NCBI GenBank assembly: GCA_018398815.1
Contig: CM031618.1
Location: 53,241,996 to 53,305,995 of the forward strand
Origin: Conus ventricosus
Lineage: Eukaryota > Mollusca > Gastropoda > Neogastropoda > Conidae
Direction of reading: 5' to 3'
Length of the DNA stretch: 64,000 nucleotides
The notes below the pieces were generated by a model. That model was given only the letters and a program-made list of their open reading frames with translations. It ran no database searches and had not been told where the DNA came from. Positions within the stretch are counted from its first letter, which is position 1; each line of letters starts with the position of its first letter. Made by a program: the position numbers and the translations under genes. This document shows positions 33,426 to 60,754 of this stretch, piece by piece.

Positions 33426-35327
33426 ACCACCAGCCATGGATTACTACAAAAACTAAACGTTTGTTGAGAAGGAAACATCGTTTCTTTAAGAAATTGAAAC
33501 TACATCCTAATTCAGAAAAATTACTGGTTGGTATAAACATATTAAGAGACGGTGTCAGAGAGAATGTAGACTTGCTCACTCCAATTATGTTAATTCGATG
33601 ATTTCGGAAGGTGATCATCAAAACAAGAAATTATGGTCTTACATAAGGAGTAAGAGACAGGACAACATTGGGATTCCAGACCTGAGAAACAACCAGAATA
33701 ACCTAATACAGGACCCTGAAGGGAAAGCAAACTTACTAAACAAGCAGTTTTGTTCAGTTTTTCTCAAATCCCAAACCTTTAATTAACGTTAGACTAAAGG
33801 ATGATGATAAACTCCCTGAAATGCAAAACATCAAAGTAAACAAAGCAGGAGTATTTAAGTTACTGACCAATATCAATGAAAACAAAGCTACTGGTCCCGA
33901 TGGCATTCCTGGCAAGCTCTTAAAATTATGTGCCAATGAATTGAGTGAGGTATACCAATTACTTTACCAAGCTTCACTGGACCAGGGAGTAATACCTGAT
34001 GAGTGGCGAGATGCGAGCATTGTTCCCTTATTCAAAAAGGGTGACAAAACAAAAGCAGAGAACTATAGACCTGTATCTCTTACATCCATATCAGCTAAAC
34101 TACTTGAACACATAATATATAGTAGCATAATGGACCATCTTGACAAATATGACTTCTTAAATAATTCCCAGCATGGTTTTAGACAGCGAAGGAGTTGTGA
34201 GACTCAACTTATAACAACTCTCAATGATTTTAGTAACTGTTTAAATAACAGACAGCAAATAGATGCAATTTTATTAGACTTTTCTAAAGCCTTTGATAAG
34301 GTTGACCATGAGGGCCTGCTGTTTAAATTAGAACACATTGGCATTGACGGTTCTTTGCTAAAATGGGCTAGATCATTCCTCGTTGGGAGAACGCAGAAAG
34401 TTGTTGTGGAAGGGTCGTCATCCCATTGTAAACCAGTCTTGTCAGGTGTACCACAGGGAACTGTTCTGGGGCCCTTGTTTTTCTTAATTTATATAAATGA
34501 CATAAGTAGAAATCTCTCTCCTGGAACTACTATAAGGCTTTTTGCAGATGACAGTTTAGTATATAGAACAATCAGAAGCAAGAATGATACTCGCATTCTA
34601 CAAGAAGATCTAAACGCTTTACAAGAGTGGGAAAGAACTTGGAAAATGGAATTTCATCCCCAAAAGTGCCAAGTGTTGCGTATATGTAACAAGCGCTCAC
34701 CAATTAGATCAGATTATTCTATCCATAATACTATTCTTAAAGAAACTAATGCTGCAAAATATTTAGGCGTGATTATAGATAGTCGTCTCAAATGGAAAGA
34801 ACATTACAATTTAGTATGTAAGAAAGCAAATAACATCTTAGCTTTCTTATACAGGAACATCAATGACTGCCCCCAAAAGGTTAAAGACGACTGCTACAAA
34901 ACACTGGTTAGACCAGTACTGGATATGGTTGCTCAGTTTGGGATCCTTACCATCTAAAGGACATTGATAACCTCGAAAAGATTCAGAAGAGAGCAGCACG
35001 GTTCGTAACAGGGAACCACATCAGAGAAAAGGGGAATACTAGGAAGAACATGAGGAAATTAGAATGGAAACCCTTAGAAGAGAGAAGAGCTTTTATTAAA
35101 CTTAACACCTTTTTCAAAGGCAGAGCTAAAGTAATTGATATTCCAATGGAACAACTAGTATTGAATAAAAGTAGCACCAGGAGTGGCGGTCAATGTTATA
35201 CCATACCTGCATCAAATATTGACAACCACTTACATTCTTTTTATCCCAGTTCTGTACGGCTGTGGAACATCACTGCCGGGTGCCATCAAGATCGCCACAA
35301 GTGCAATCTCATTCAAGGGACAAATTG
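33426..35327 (+). pseudogene. outer LINE reverse transcriptase (C-terminal two-thirds)
   Basis: After the resumed DHDIV-to-RT linker, a 378-codon open stretch (33821-34957) encodes NENKATGPDGIPGKLLK, AENYRPVSLTSISAKLLE, HGFRQRRSCETQL, AILLDFSKAFDKVDH (motif A), SGVPQGTVLGPLFFLIYIND (motif B), IRLFADDSLVY with FADD at 34541-34552 (motif C) and KYLGVIID. A frameshift near 34925 leads into PVLDYG-type sequence and then AARFVTG, to a C-terminal frame that stops at 35326-35328. Frame breaks near 33600 and 33785 are also present. All three catalytic aspartates appear to be in place. Confidence 0.88.
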
Positions 35328-35580
35328 ATTCGACAGTTTTGAGATCTGCATATTGATGATTTTCTATTTTTATTTCCCCAGATATTTTATTATCACCTGG
35401 GCCTGAATTTGGCCATTGCTTTTAAATCGAGTGCGACCCCTTGTTGCCAAATTTGCTCCAGGGGCCAACAGTCAGAGTCGCACTGTTTTATGTTATTTTA
35501 TTTTATTTTTTAATATGCGCGCTGGTGACCTACTCGTTTTTGAGTGAACCAGTATTTTAGGAAGAAGAAGAAGAAGAAGT

Positions 35581-35699
35581 CTAATAAAAATCTTGCCTTC
35601 CATTATTTCAGGGCTTCTAAAACAGGACTTTGCAGTATATCATGCCACAACACTGTGTTGAGAACATAATTTGAAACAGCTGATACTAGAAAAGTAAAG
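35581..35699. other. short spacer after outer LINE
   Basis: AT-rich unique sequence. No feature. Confidence 0.4.
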
Positions 35700-35806
35700 T
35701 AGAGAATGTCACAGAATTAGGACAAACCAAACATTTAGCACACATACCAATCACCATAGACGTAAAGAAACGGAAAGAGGAGAGTCGGCAACCATTTTGG
35801 CGCGTG
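35700..35806 (+). promoter_or_regulatory. CSNK2B: candidate CSNK2B first (non-coding) exon and promoter
   Basis: GGAAAGAGGAG...CAACCATTTTGG-CGCGTG contains a YY1-like CCAT motif and an E2F-like TTTGGCGCG. It ends at a good donor, G-GTAAAT, at 35806/35807, with no ATG inside. It lies 6.1 kb upstream of the first coding exon of CSNK2B on the same strand, and that exon has its own acceptor in the 5-prime UTR, so an upstream non-coding exon must exist. This is the best candidate seen. Transcript data would decide. Confidence 0.3.
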
Positions 35807-37639
35807 GTAAATACAAAATGTATTATTTTTCATAATAATTGTCAGTCATGTGGGTTTTTTTAATACTATCTTAAATTGAAACAATTGATGACGTTTTTTA
35901 ACATTTTTCTTCAAATTTATACGCGATAATTTTTTTTTGGTATTAGTTTGTTTCTGTAGTACTACTTTTGATATTACACATACAGAAGTACGCATGCGCA
36001 TATACATCACATTTGTTGGCTTGTTCTTGGATCACAGGGTGGTTACAGAGAAATACTTCCGAGCTGAGTTGGGTAAATATTTACTTTTTAAACCTATGCC
36101 AGTTGATTTTGTATGCCAGATGCTAAAGGATGGTGTGTGATGTAAGTCAAGTTTGACTGTATTAGTCCAATACTTTTTCTTCTTTGACTACTGACAAAAT
36201 CTGAAAAAGCATGCTGCCATAACAACGGTAGTCACTAGCCTGGTGTTACTTGAAAGAGATTGGAAAATTTACCCCGCAGATCTTTGATAGGAGTCCATTA
36301 CTTTATGGAGAAAGATTGAAAGTACTCAAATTAACCTGTTAAGAGTGCAACATCACCCTCCATCACACCTCGTACATGTATGATGATTCTGTGACGTCAG
36401 CTACAGACCATGATACTTTGATACTAAAGATAGTTCTACTTCTAGACCTTTTACCATGTTCCAGAACTGTGTATATTTGCCTGATACGAGGTGCTGTGAT
36501 ACTGAAATGATCAGGTGCAGCCTCTGTAGCGCTCCTAAGGTACTAAAGAAAGGTGTGTGTGTGTTATTTTATTTTATTTTTTAATATGCGCGCTGGTGAC
36601 CTACTCGTTTTTGAGTGAACCAGTATTTTAGGAAGAAGAAGAAGAAGGAGATCAAACACACCATCAAAAGGAGGAGTAGAAAAAAAATGCAAACAAATTG
36701 TGCAAAAAGTATCTCAAAGGACATTTGAGAAGAAAGTTGTGATTTATTAGGGATTAAATTTTGCCTTTAAGAAAAAAGAACAAACACCACCATCAAAAAG
36801 AGCAGTTAAAAAAAAATGCATGTAAGAGCAAAAAGTATACAAAGGGAGAAAGCTAGTTGTGATTTTGATAGGGATTGAATTTGCCCTTAAAATTTTTTTT
36901 ATATATGATTACAGTACAAGACAACAGGAGGTTGTGTTAAGTTTACAGAGCCTTTCAGTCTTTTCATGACATCTGAATGTGTTAGGAGTTCCAGGTATGA
37001 TTTTTTGGATTTTGAAATGAAGTTAAGTGTGGGATGGGATGGGGAATCACTGAAGGTGTCCTGAAAATGAACACTAGCGTACAGGGGAAAAAGAGTGTTG
37101 TACTATCATATGTGGTTGGTTAATCATTTAATATTTCATGAAGAATGTTCAACATATCTTTAGATTCTGCCACTTACGTACAGCAACAAAGCCTACACGC
37201 ACTGTGTGCTATCAGTAGGTGTGGCAGCACGAGATTGTCATCATGTCTACAAATTGATATTTGTTTTAACTTCAAGAGGTTCTCTCTTCTGGACCTATTT
37301 AGTGGCAGCTTGGCCTGCTACAAACCTGTTGATAATTGCCAAATCTGTTGTCAAGATATTGAAGGGAAAGTGTAAAAGTTATAATTGGGCAGAGCAATAA
37401 ATTTGCTATGATTTGAGTGTAAATTTTGTAAATCTTGACCACCCATCCCCACACCTCAACACCTGCTTACCTTAGCCACTCCCATCCCACCCCACCCCCA
37501 ACTACACCCTCTTTCCCCGTTCCACTATTTAAAAAAATAAAATTGATATCCTAATCCTTTCAATAGAAATGACAATTACATGATACAGTGGGCTTGAAAG
37601 TCATACGCATGTTGGTATACTAAAATTCAACCTGTTTAA
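35807..37639. other. CSNK2B putative intron 1, upstream part
   Basis: No gene recognised. Contains the solo LINE 3-prime end at 36562 and A-rich stretches around 36680-36900. Confidence 0.4.
36562..36650 (+). mobile_element. solo 3-prime end of the outer LINE family (about 88 bases)
   Basis: Near-identical to 35487-35579: TTATTTTATTTTATTTTTTAATATGCGCG..., GTGACCTACTCGTTTTTGAG, ending in (GAA)n. It is 5-prime truncated almost to the tail and shows the family has moved more than once here. Confidence 0.9.
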
Positions 37640-37654
37640 ATTTTTCTCTTGTAA
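37640..37654 (+). repeat. 15-base target-site duplication, left (ATTTTTCTCTTGTAA)
   Basis: Identical to 41400-41414. The two copies bracket the 3.7-kb composite. Confidence 0.9.
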
Positions 37655-37994
37655 ACAGTAAACAAGTGGGGCATGTTTTGCTCCCATAAGGAAACCTAAC
37701 ACAGAGTAACTTTTATTCAAGACTGGCACAGCCTTTTAAACTTGAATAAAGTCAGACAAAATACATAGTCTAGAGAACAATCTAATAGTTGGGAAAAAAA
37801 AAAGCGCAGGGCCCAAAAACTGAACTGTCTGGCAAAGATTTTGGGCTTAGGGGGGAGGAGAGGGGGGTTTGAAGATGGAGAAACTGGGAAAACGAAATTT
37901 AAAAAAAAAAAAAAAAAATTTATGAAAACTCTTCACTACTGCATAAGGGAACCATCGCAATCCCTTTGAAGGCAGATATATTTTGTATTGCCTG

Positions 37995-38036
37995 CTCCGA
38001 TGCCTTTCGCCCGCTGGGTCGGGACTCATCAGGGAG
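37995..38036 (-). ncRNA. hammerhead ribozyme core, copy 1
   Basis: Minus strand order: CTCC (stem I), CTGATGA, a stem II of GTCC...GGGC, GAAA, a very short stem III region GGCA, TC cleavage position, then GGAG, which pairs with CTCC. All core bases of the hammerhead are present. The minimal stem III is typical of ribozymes in Penelope-like elements. Confidence 0.55.
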
Positions 38037-38734
38037 ACACGGCTGGTTGGTCTGCGCTCCCTGGCGTCAAATAGAGACACACCACAGTCCATAATACTGT
38101 GGGTTCTCACCACCATGGGTGCAAAAAAGAATCCAATAGCACCCCCAGAGCAGCCAGCGAAGTGTAAATGCAACCAAACGAAAGTGAGGGGAGGAAAAAA
38201 AGTTGTTGTAAAACTAAAGACATTATGCAAATAATATAAAATGTAGGGGACAGTCTTTGAGCCTACGCCTGAGGATCCACCCAAAGATGCAAGGGAGATC
38301 AAAAGACAAACACACAGACGGACAGAAACAAATACAAATAACCTCAATTTAATCAAAGCAAAATCGGAAATGAAATGAGGCAGGGAACAGCAAACGATAA
38401 ACAGTAAACAAGTGGGCATGTTTTGCTCCCATAAGGAAACCTAACACAGAGTAACTTTTATTCAAGACTGGCACAGCCTTTTAAACTTGAATAAAGTCAG
38501 ACAAAATACATAGACGAACAATCTAATAGTGGGGGAAAAAACAAGCGCAGGCCAACAACTGAACTGTCTGGCAAAGATTTGGACTTGAGGGGAGGTTTGA
38601 AGATGGAGAAACTGGGAAAACGAAATTAAAAAAAAAAAAAAAAAAATTATGTTACAGATATGAAAACTCTTCACTAGCTGCATAAGGGAACCATCGCAAT
38701 CCCTTTTGAAGGCAGATATATTTTGTATTGCCTG

Positions 38735-38776
38735 CTCCGAGGCCTTTCGCCCGCTGGATTGGGACTCATCAGGGAG
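38735..38776 (-). ncRNA. hammerhead ribozyme core, copy 2
   Basis: Same arrangement as the 37995 copy with GGCCTC before the closing GGAG. The stem II loop differs by two bases while CTGATGA and GAAA are unchanged. Confidence 0.55.
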
Positions 38777-39692
38777 ACACGGCTGGTTGTGTCTGCGCTC
38801 CTGGCGTCAAATAGAGACACACCACAGTCCATAATACTGTGGGTGCAAAAAAGAATCCAATAGCACCCCCAGAGCAGCCAGCGAAGAGTAGTAAATGCAA
38901 CCAAACGAAAGTGTGGGGAGGAAAAAAAGTTGTTAGCCTGCGCTTGTTTTTTCCCCCACTATTAGATTGTTCGTCTATGTATTTTGTCTGACTTTATTCA
39001 AGTTTAAAAGGCTGTGCCAGTCTTGAATAAAAGTTACTCTGTGTTAGGTTTCCTTATGGAGCAAAACATGCCCCACTTGTTTACTGTTTATCGTTTGTTG
39101 TTCCCTGCCTCATTTCATTTCCGATTTTGCTTTGATTAAATTGAGGTTATTTGTATTTATTTCTGTCCGTCTGTGTGTTTGTCTTTTGATCTCCCTTGCA
39201 TCTTTGGGTGGATCCTCAGGCGTAGGCTCAAAGACTGTCCCCTACATTTTATATTATTTGCATAATGTCTTTAGTTTTACAACAACTTTTTTTCCTCCCC
39301 ACACTTTCGTTTGGTTGCATTTACTACTCTTCGCTGGCTGCTCTGGCAGGGCTGAGATTTAGCAAGCCAGGCTAAGGAGCCAGCCGGGCTCCTAACCTGG
39401 GAGGTTGAGGTTGCCAGAAAATTTTTCAGGTTGCCAGACCCTTTCATTGAAAACGCAGTCCTATTTTAAATTTGCAGCTTATACACACGCTTATTTTCAA
39501 CAACAATAACACTGTTTCTGCTCATTAATTTCGGAAAACAAATTTATTTTCAGTTGTCATTGATATTGCCACCCAGGTATATCATAACTGACAAAAAAAA
39601 AGAGATCTTTTATATCCAAAAGCATTTGACTAGTAGAAGTAAAAGCGTCATGACAAGATTTGTCCCCGTTTTGTACCTGAAGCACCTTCAGT

Positions 39693-39713
39693 CTACAGTC
39701 TGCCAAGGGCCAG

Positions 39714-39748
<35 letters not shown>

Positions 39749-40600
39749 CAATGTTGAAAAAGGTGAAGCAGCTTGGGTCTGCCTTCCTCAGGCCAGCAAA
39801 GTCATCACCATCTAACCCAGCACTGAGACTCTCCAAAAACTCCTCTTCATCATCACTTTCTTCAACTTCTCTGTCTTCCTCTTCCTCTTCTTGTCTCCCT
39901 CCCTCATTTCCCAGAGTGTCAAGGAGACGGGCGCCAGCTGTGCTTTTCTTATCTTTCTGTCCACTCTCCTTCAGGCAACAATCTCTGTGTCCAACTGACT
40001 GTTCATGTTTCTTGATTGAATCAAGTTTAAAAAATTTTGTGCCGATTACAAAGGGCTGCTGCTGCTGTTTGTAAGGTTACTTCCCATTTGGTCTACTCCC
40101 ATTTCGCCTACTCAGAAATGTGTGAGCACGACTTGGCCTAACGGCCTTCGTTCATTCGTCCTTCGTCCTCTCTCGGGCTTCGCCCTACTCTAATCTAAAG
40201 ACCATCGATTCTGCTTTGGAGTAGACTGGGACACTGGTTACGCCAGGGGGGAGCCTTGCAGTATGGTCAGTATGGAAATAGACGAAATGGGAGTAGTAGA
40301 CGAAATGGGAGTAGACGAAATGGGAGTAGACCAAATGGGATGTCACCGTTTGTAAGTCGTCATCCATTTTCGGCAGGGTGCACAGTGCATCTCCTTCTTG
40401 TCGGCATCGTACACAAGCCATGCTCTCTCCTCCCCTGTTTCTGTCCTCTTCCATCCTGGCACCCACTTTCCATCTCTCTTCTCTTCTTCATATTCCTTAT
40501 TCTGCTTCTTTTTTTTTTCTTCTTCTGACTTAGTTTTTTTTTTGCTGGAGACTCAGAGACACCGGTTAAAAAGCGCCACATGACCACCGACTGAACAAGT
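39693..40600 (-). pseudogene. TTF-type zinc-finger protein of the hAT element, interrupted by a MITE
   Basis: On the minus strand, Lys/Glu-rich sequence leads into KWVPGWKRTETGEERAWL, MHCAPCRKW, then (after the MITE) PFVIGTKFFKLDSIKKHEQS and GH. The C-x2-C...H-x4-H arrangement and the WL...MxC..CRK...F..G...F....L..H pattern are those of TTF/C17orf113-like fingers that accompany hAT-derived proteins. The rest is an acidic stretch with a run of 11 Asp (the ATC repeat at 39716-39748), ending at a stop at 39693-39695. Deleting the MITE and one duplicate joins TTYK to QQQQPF in frame. The start is uncertain: a Met near 40600 requires a one-base shift in an A-run. Confidence 0.65.
40075..40347. 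mobile_element. 273-base MITE inside the hAT open reading frame
   Basis: Bounded by GTTTGTAA at 40067-40074 and 40348-40355 (8-base duplication). Its termini are inverted repeats: GGTTACTTCCCATTTGG and on through CTACTCCCATTTCG at the left, against GGTGACATCCCATTTGG plus the same continuation read from the right. The right terminal repeat is internally amplified into four GACGAAATGGGAGTA units (40276-40337). No coding capacity. Confidence 0.85.
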
Positions 40601-40968
40601 AAGCGGAAGAGCGGAAATGGCAAGCCTCGCACGACTCTGAACCTCGGCCGGGAAAGCCCCAGCACGGCAGTGATGAAAGATGGCAGTCGGCAGGCGCGTG
40701 TTTGTTTTTACAGGGCATGTCGTTTGTGTACAGGTACAGAATCACTGGCGGTGATTTTTAGGTCGCCAGCCGGGCGAATGGTACTGTAAATTGAGTTCGC
40801 CCGACTCCAATTTTAGGGGCTATTGGCGAGTTGGCGAACGTTAAAGCTCAGCCCTGCTCTGGGGTGCTATTGGATTCTTTTTTGCACCCATGGTGGTGAG
40901 AACACCACAGTATTATGGACTGTGGTGTGTCTATTTGACGCCAGGAACGCAGACACAACCAGCCGTGT

Positions 40969-41010
40969 CTCCCTGATGAGTCCCGATCCAGAGGGCGAAA
41001 GGCCTCGGAG
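40969..41010 (+). ncRNA. hammerhead ribozyme core, copy 3
   Basis: Plus strand: CTCC at 40969, CTGATGA at 40973-40979, stem II GTCC...GGGC, GAAA at 40997-41000, GGCCTC, GGAG at 41007-41010. The core is conserved among all three copies despite changes around it. Confidence 0.55.
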
Positions 41011-41399
41011 CAGGCAATACAAAATATATCTGCCTTCAAAAGGGATTGCGATGGTTCCCTTATGCAACTAGTGAAGAGTTTTCATATAGATCTGTAACAT
41101 AATTTTTTTTTTTTTTAATTTTAAATTTCGTTTTCCCAGTTTTCTCCATCTTCAAACTCCCCTCTCCCCTCCCCTCAAGTCCAAATCTTTGCCAGACAGT
41201 TCAGTTGTTGGCCTGCGCTTGTTTTTTCCCCCACTATTAGATTGTTCGTCTATGTATTTTGTCTGACTTTATTCAAGTTTAAAAGGCTGTGCCAGTCTTG
41301 AATAAAAGTTACTCTGTGTTAGGTTTCCTTATGGGAGCAAAACATGCCCCACTTGTTTACTGTTTATCGTTTGCTGTTCCCTGCCTCATTTCATTTCCG

Positions 41400-41414
41400 A
41401 TTTTTCTCTTGTAA
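41400..41414 (+). repeat. 15-base target-site duplication, right (ATTTTTCTCTTGTAA)
   Basis: Exact match to 37640-37654. Confidence 0.9.
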
Positions 41415-41889
41415 TTTCGAATAATGAGAAATCACTTCAAGGTCATCAAGAGGGTGGGTATGGTACCATTGAGTGGTGGCTTGTGTTTTGTTTTTGTTTC
41501 TTGTGGTTTGTACACTTGCATTGGATTAAGACATTACACACACCAAAACAGCGGCACATGAGCAGTGACACAACCCACGCAATTTTGAAAAGATGGCGAG
41601 CAGTGACATAATGTAATTTTGAAAAGGTCGTTTATGGTGATTTGTTTATGAATGATATAAAGCACCTGGGTCACCCATAAGAAGCTCCAGTAATATAAAA
41701 ATGACCTGTATTTCTTCATTCACATTGGAAATGATTAGTAACATGCTTTTTTTTTTTTTAAATACTTGTTGAACCCAGATCGTCAGTTTGTCTTCATGAG
41801 CGAGGAACATAAAGAATGAGTGTTATTGCATCTCAGTTTTTCTCCCTTTTTTTTTTTTTTTTTGAATTTTATTTCATTTTATTTTGCAG
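41415..41889. other. CSNK2B 5-prime intron, last part
   Basis: No separate feature. Ends in a strong polypyrimidine tract (about 41840-41888) and TTTTGCAG acceptor. Confidence 0.5.
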
Positions 41890-41927
41890 AGGAGGATAAG
41901 TGCTAGCTACAGAGTTTGGCTGTCAAC

Positions 41928-58639
<16,712 letters not shown>

Positions 58640-59666
58640 GTACGTAGCATCACTCCCCCCCTCCCTACCCCCCCCCCCACGCTCATCCAGCTGTAACCCA
58701 CCTCCCTCCCCTTCCCTCCTAAACTCCCTAAACTTCTCCCACACCATGCATCCTTGCCATATGTGTTGTGTGTGGGCTTTGTGGTGACTAACTCATGGGC
58801 AAGATTTCCTTTCTGACCCCTCTTCTTTCTATCAGTGTGGAAATCTTATGACTGTGTTGTTCTGAATTATGTAGAATATTCCATAAAAGTGTTACTGCAC
58901 AGCTGACCTTTCATCGCAGTGAACTGAGAGAAAACAAGACTAGGGGTCAGAAATGAAATCTTTCCCAATCTCACGTCTGTACTAGCAGTTGTTCAGACTG
59001 CTCATTTAACTTGCGTAATTTTTTTTTATAATTAAAACTCCCATCAAGAAGACATTTGCACCATCTGGCATGTACGGGAGAAGCAGGTGAACCCTGGAGA
59101 GTTTGTTTCATGGGAAGTTTTAGGAAGTCTGTGTGAATGACGCTTTATGCCAGGACAGTATTAAGTAGGATGACCAGCAGAAGTTGATTCTTTGGTGTAA
59201 TGTTTATAACCTTGTGTGTGCACTCTGGTCCTTTTTTTTTCTTCTTTTTTTTTCTTTCTTTTACATTGTATTCTTACACAGAGTGGCTGGTGTTTTGTGT
59301 ACAGTCTCCTCGGTATATCATGCCACATATGTTAAAGTTAACTCTGGATCCCAGTTATTTTCTTACATGTCCAGAAATTATGCAAGTCCAGTAATGGGAT
59401 CCTTGTATGTTGGTTTGGTCATCAACCTTTGCGTGTGTGTGTTCTTGTGTGTGTGTATGTATACGTGTATTTCAGACCTGTTTACACATGTATGATTTCA
59501 CCGTATGTTGTACACATGTTTGGTGAAAATATGGTAAATACGACGAACCAGGAAAAAAGACGTCAAGGAAAACAAACGACCTCAAGATGAATTTCTTGAG
59601 CGGTAGTTGCACTTGCAGTGTATAACCATTGTGTTCGAGCGCTACAAGCAACGATCGACAACTCGC

Positions 59667-59693
<27 letters not shown>
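59667..59693 (+). repeat. poly-A run, 27 bases
   Basis: Pure A run after unique sequence. It could be the tail of an unrecognised retroposed sequence, but no flanking duplication is obvious. Confidence 0.8.
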
Positions 59694-59697
<4 letters not shown>

Positions 59698-60754
59698 GCG
59701 TGCGAACTCGTCTGGATGACGTAGGAACAATAGCTGGGTTCCTCTGCTTTTTACAAAAATTCACATATTTGGAGGATGTGTACACACATTTTCAGGAAAA
59801 TAGGCTCGTTTCAATGGAGAAATACTTTTTGTAGTATACTGACAACACATTTGATAATCTGCAAAAGTGCATTAAAGAAGAAAAAAAACCATAACGGCTC
59901 CCAGTGCAAAGGTGTTGAATATTCTCAGTTGATCTAAAAGCTAGTTCCTCGTATATATATATATGTTTAGTTTTGACTCTAAAATCTCTGGTATTTGTGT
60001 CTGCAATTTTGAGATCAAGTTATCAGTGAGTACAAGATCTGTATCTGAACTGAAAACTTCAAAATCGTTGTACGCATACAATTAATTCTAGCATGTTCAT
60101 CTTTGACAAGAGATATTTCTGCGGAAATTTGATGTGCACAAATTTTGTCAGCAAATTTGCAAGCAGTTTTCCTGTGTTTGTGTTGTTTTCGTATTACACC
60201 ATGAAAACAGTTGGCACACAGTGGTAGAGACAGATGTGTGCTTTAGCTGGTGTAGAAGTGGGAAAGTATTCAGCTTCAGATAAAAGGTGTGCTGTCAGCC
60301 TTGTGTATTCTGTGTCTTTTACTTAAAAAGGAAAAGTGACTTTGTTAATTACTATCCATTATTAATTACTATCATAGTCATTGTTCAGTGTTTGCTTTCC
60401 ATTTCATATCATTGTTTTGTATATTAGTTGTTGTTTTTTTAAAGGAATGGATGTTTTGTGTGGAGTTGTGGGTTAAAATCAGTGTGGAAGGTCAGTAGTG
60501 AAAAGAGAACGTTCATGTGACTAATTAAAGCAGAACATGAACGATGAGGGAGTATGTGTTTGGTCCATGCTCACGACAGAATCATGTGTTTCAGACAGGT
60601 AATCTGATCAAGTCGTCTGTATTTTAATCTTTAAAATCAGTACCTTGAGATGCTGGGTCATTTTTTTCTTCTTTTCTTTTCTTCCCTCCATCTTTGTAGA
60701 ATCTGTGGTTTAATTCTTTGGTTCTGTTGCTTGCAGTGTGAGAATTTAAAGTTG

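Larger units (their letters stand above)
29144..35580 (+). mobile_element. CR1/Jockey-like LINE, 5-prime truncated, split by another LINE
   Basis: Host element of a nest. The left part (29144-29413) begins in the DHDIV segment that follows the endonuclease and runs RTIRLWNQADLPKLRRD (with a frame break) to PTKITSSK. The right part (33413 on) continues NHQPWITTKTKRLLRRKHRF in the same frame, through the reverse transcriptase to about 35340, then a 240-base 3-prime UTR ending in (GAA)n at 35564-35579. Removing the inner LINE plus one 12-base duplicate rejoins the frame exactly. Confidence 0.88.
39347..40856 (-). mobile_element. hAT-type DNA transposon, internally deleted, 1.5 kb
   Basis: Starts CAGGGCTGAGATTTAGC and ends with the inverted GTTAAAGCTCAGCCCTG. 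CAGGG ends are usual for hAT. CTCTGG flanks both sides (39341-39346 and 40857-40862). Removing the insert with one CTCTGG restores the composite's repeat unit as seen at 38130-38160. The subterminal region is rich in TTCGCC/GGCGAA motifs. It encodes only an N-terminal zinc-finger protein, with no transposase catalytic domain. Confidence 0.82.
37655..41399. mobile_element. composite retroelement: two tandem minus units and one plus unit, Penelope pLTR-like
   Basis: One insertion by the 15-base duplication at both ends. Units: 37655-38398 (minus, about 744 bases), 38399-38934 (minus, partial, head-to-tail), and 38936-39346 plus 40857-41399 (plus, one unit interrupted by a hAT element). Shared landmarks include AAACATGCCCCACTTG, TTGTTTTTTCCCCCACTATT, a poly-T/poly-A run and the hammerhead core. 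Direct plus inverted copies carrying hammerhead motifs are what Penelope-like elements leave as pLTRs. No Penelope RT/GIY-YIG gene is present, so the family is inferred. Frames inside are chance. Confidence 0.65.

Noticed and set aside
37847..38419. 190-codon minus-strand frame and sister frames at 38674-38904, 39132-39362 and 40823-41071
   Set aside because: These similar peptides are translations of the repeated composite unit, not a gene family. The frames shift between copies.
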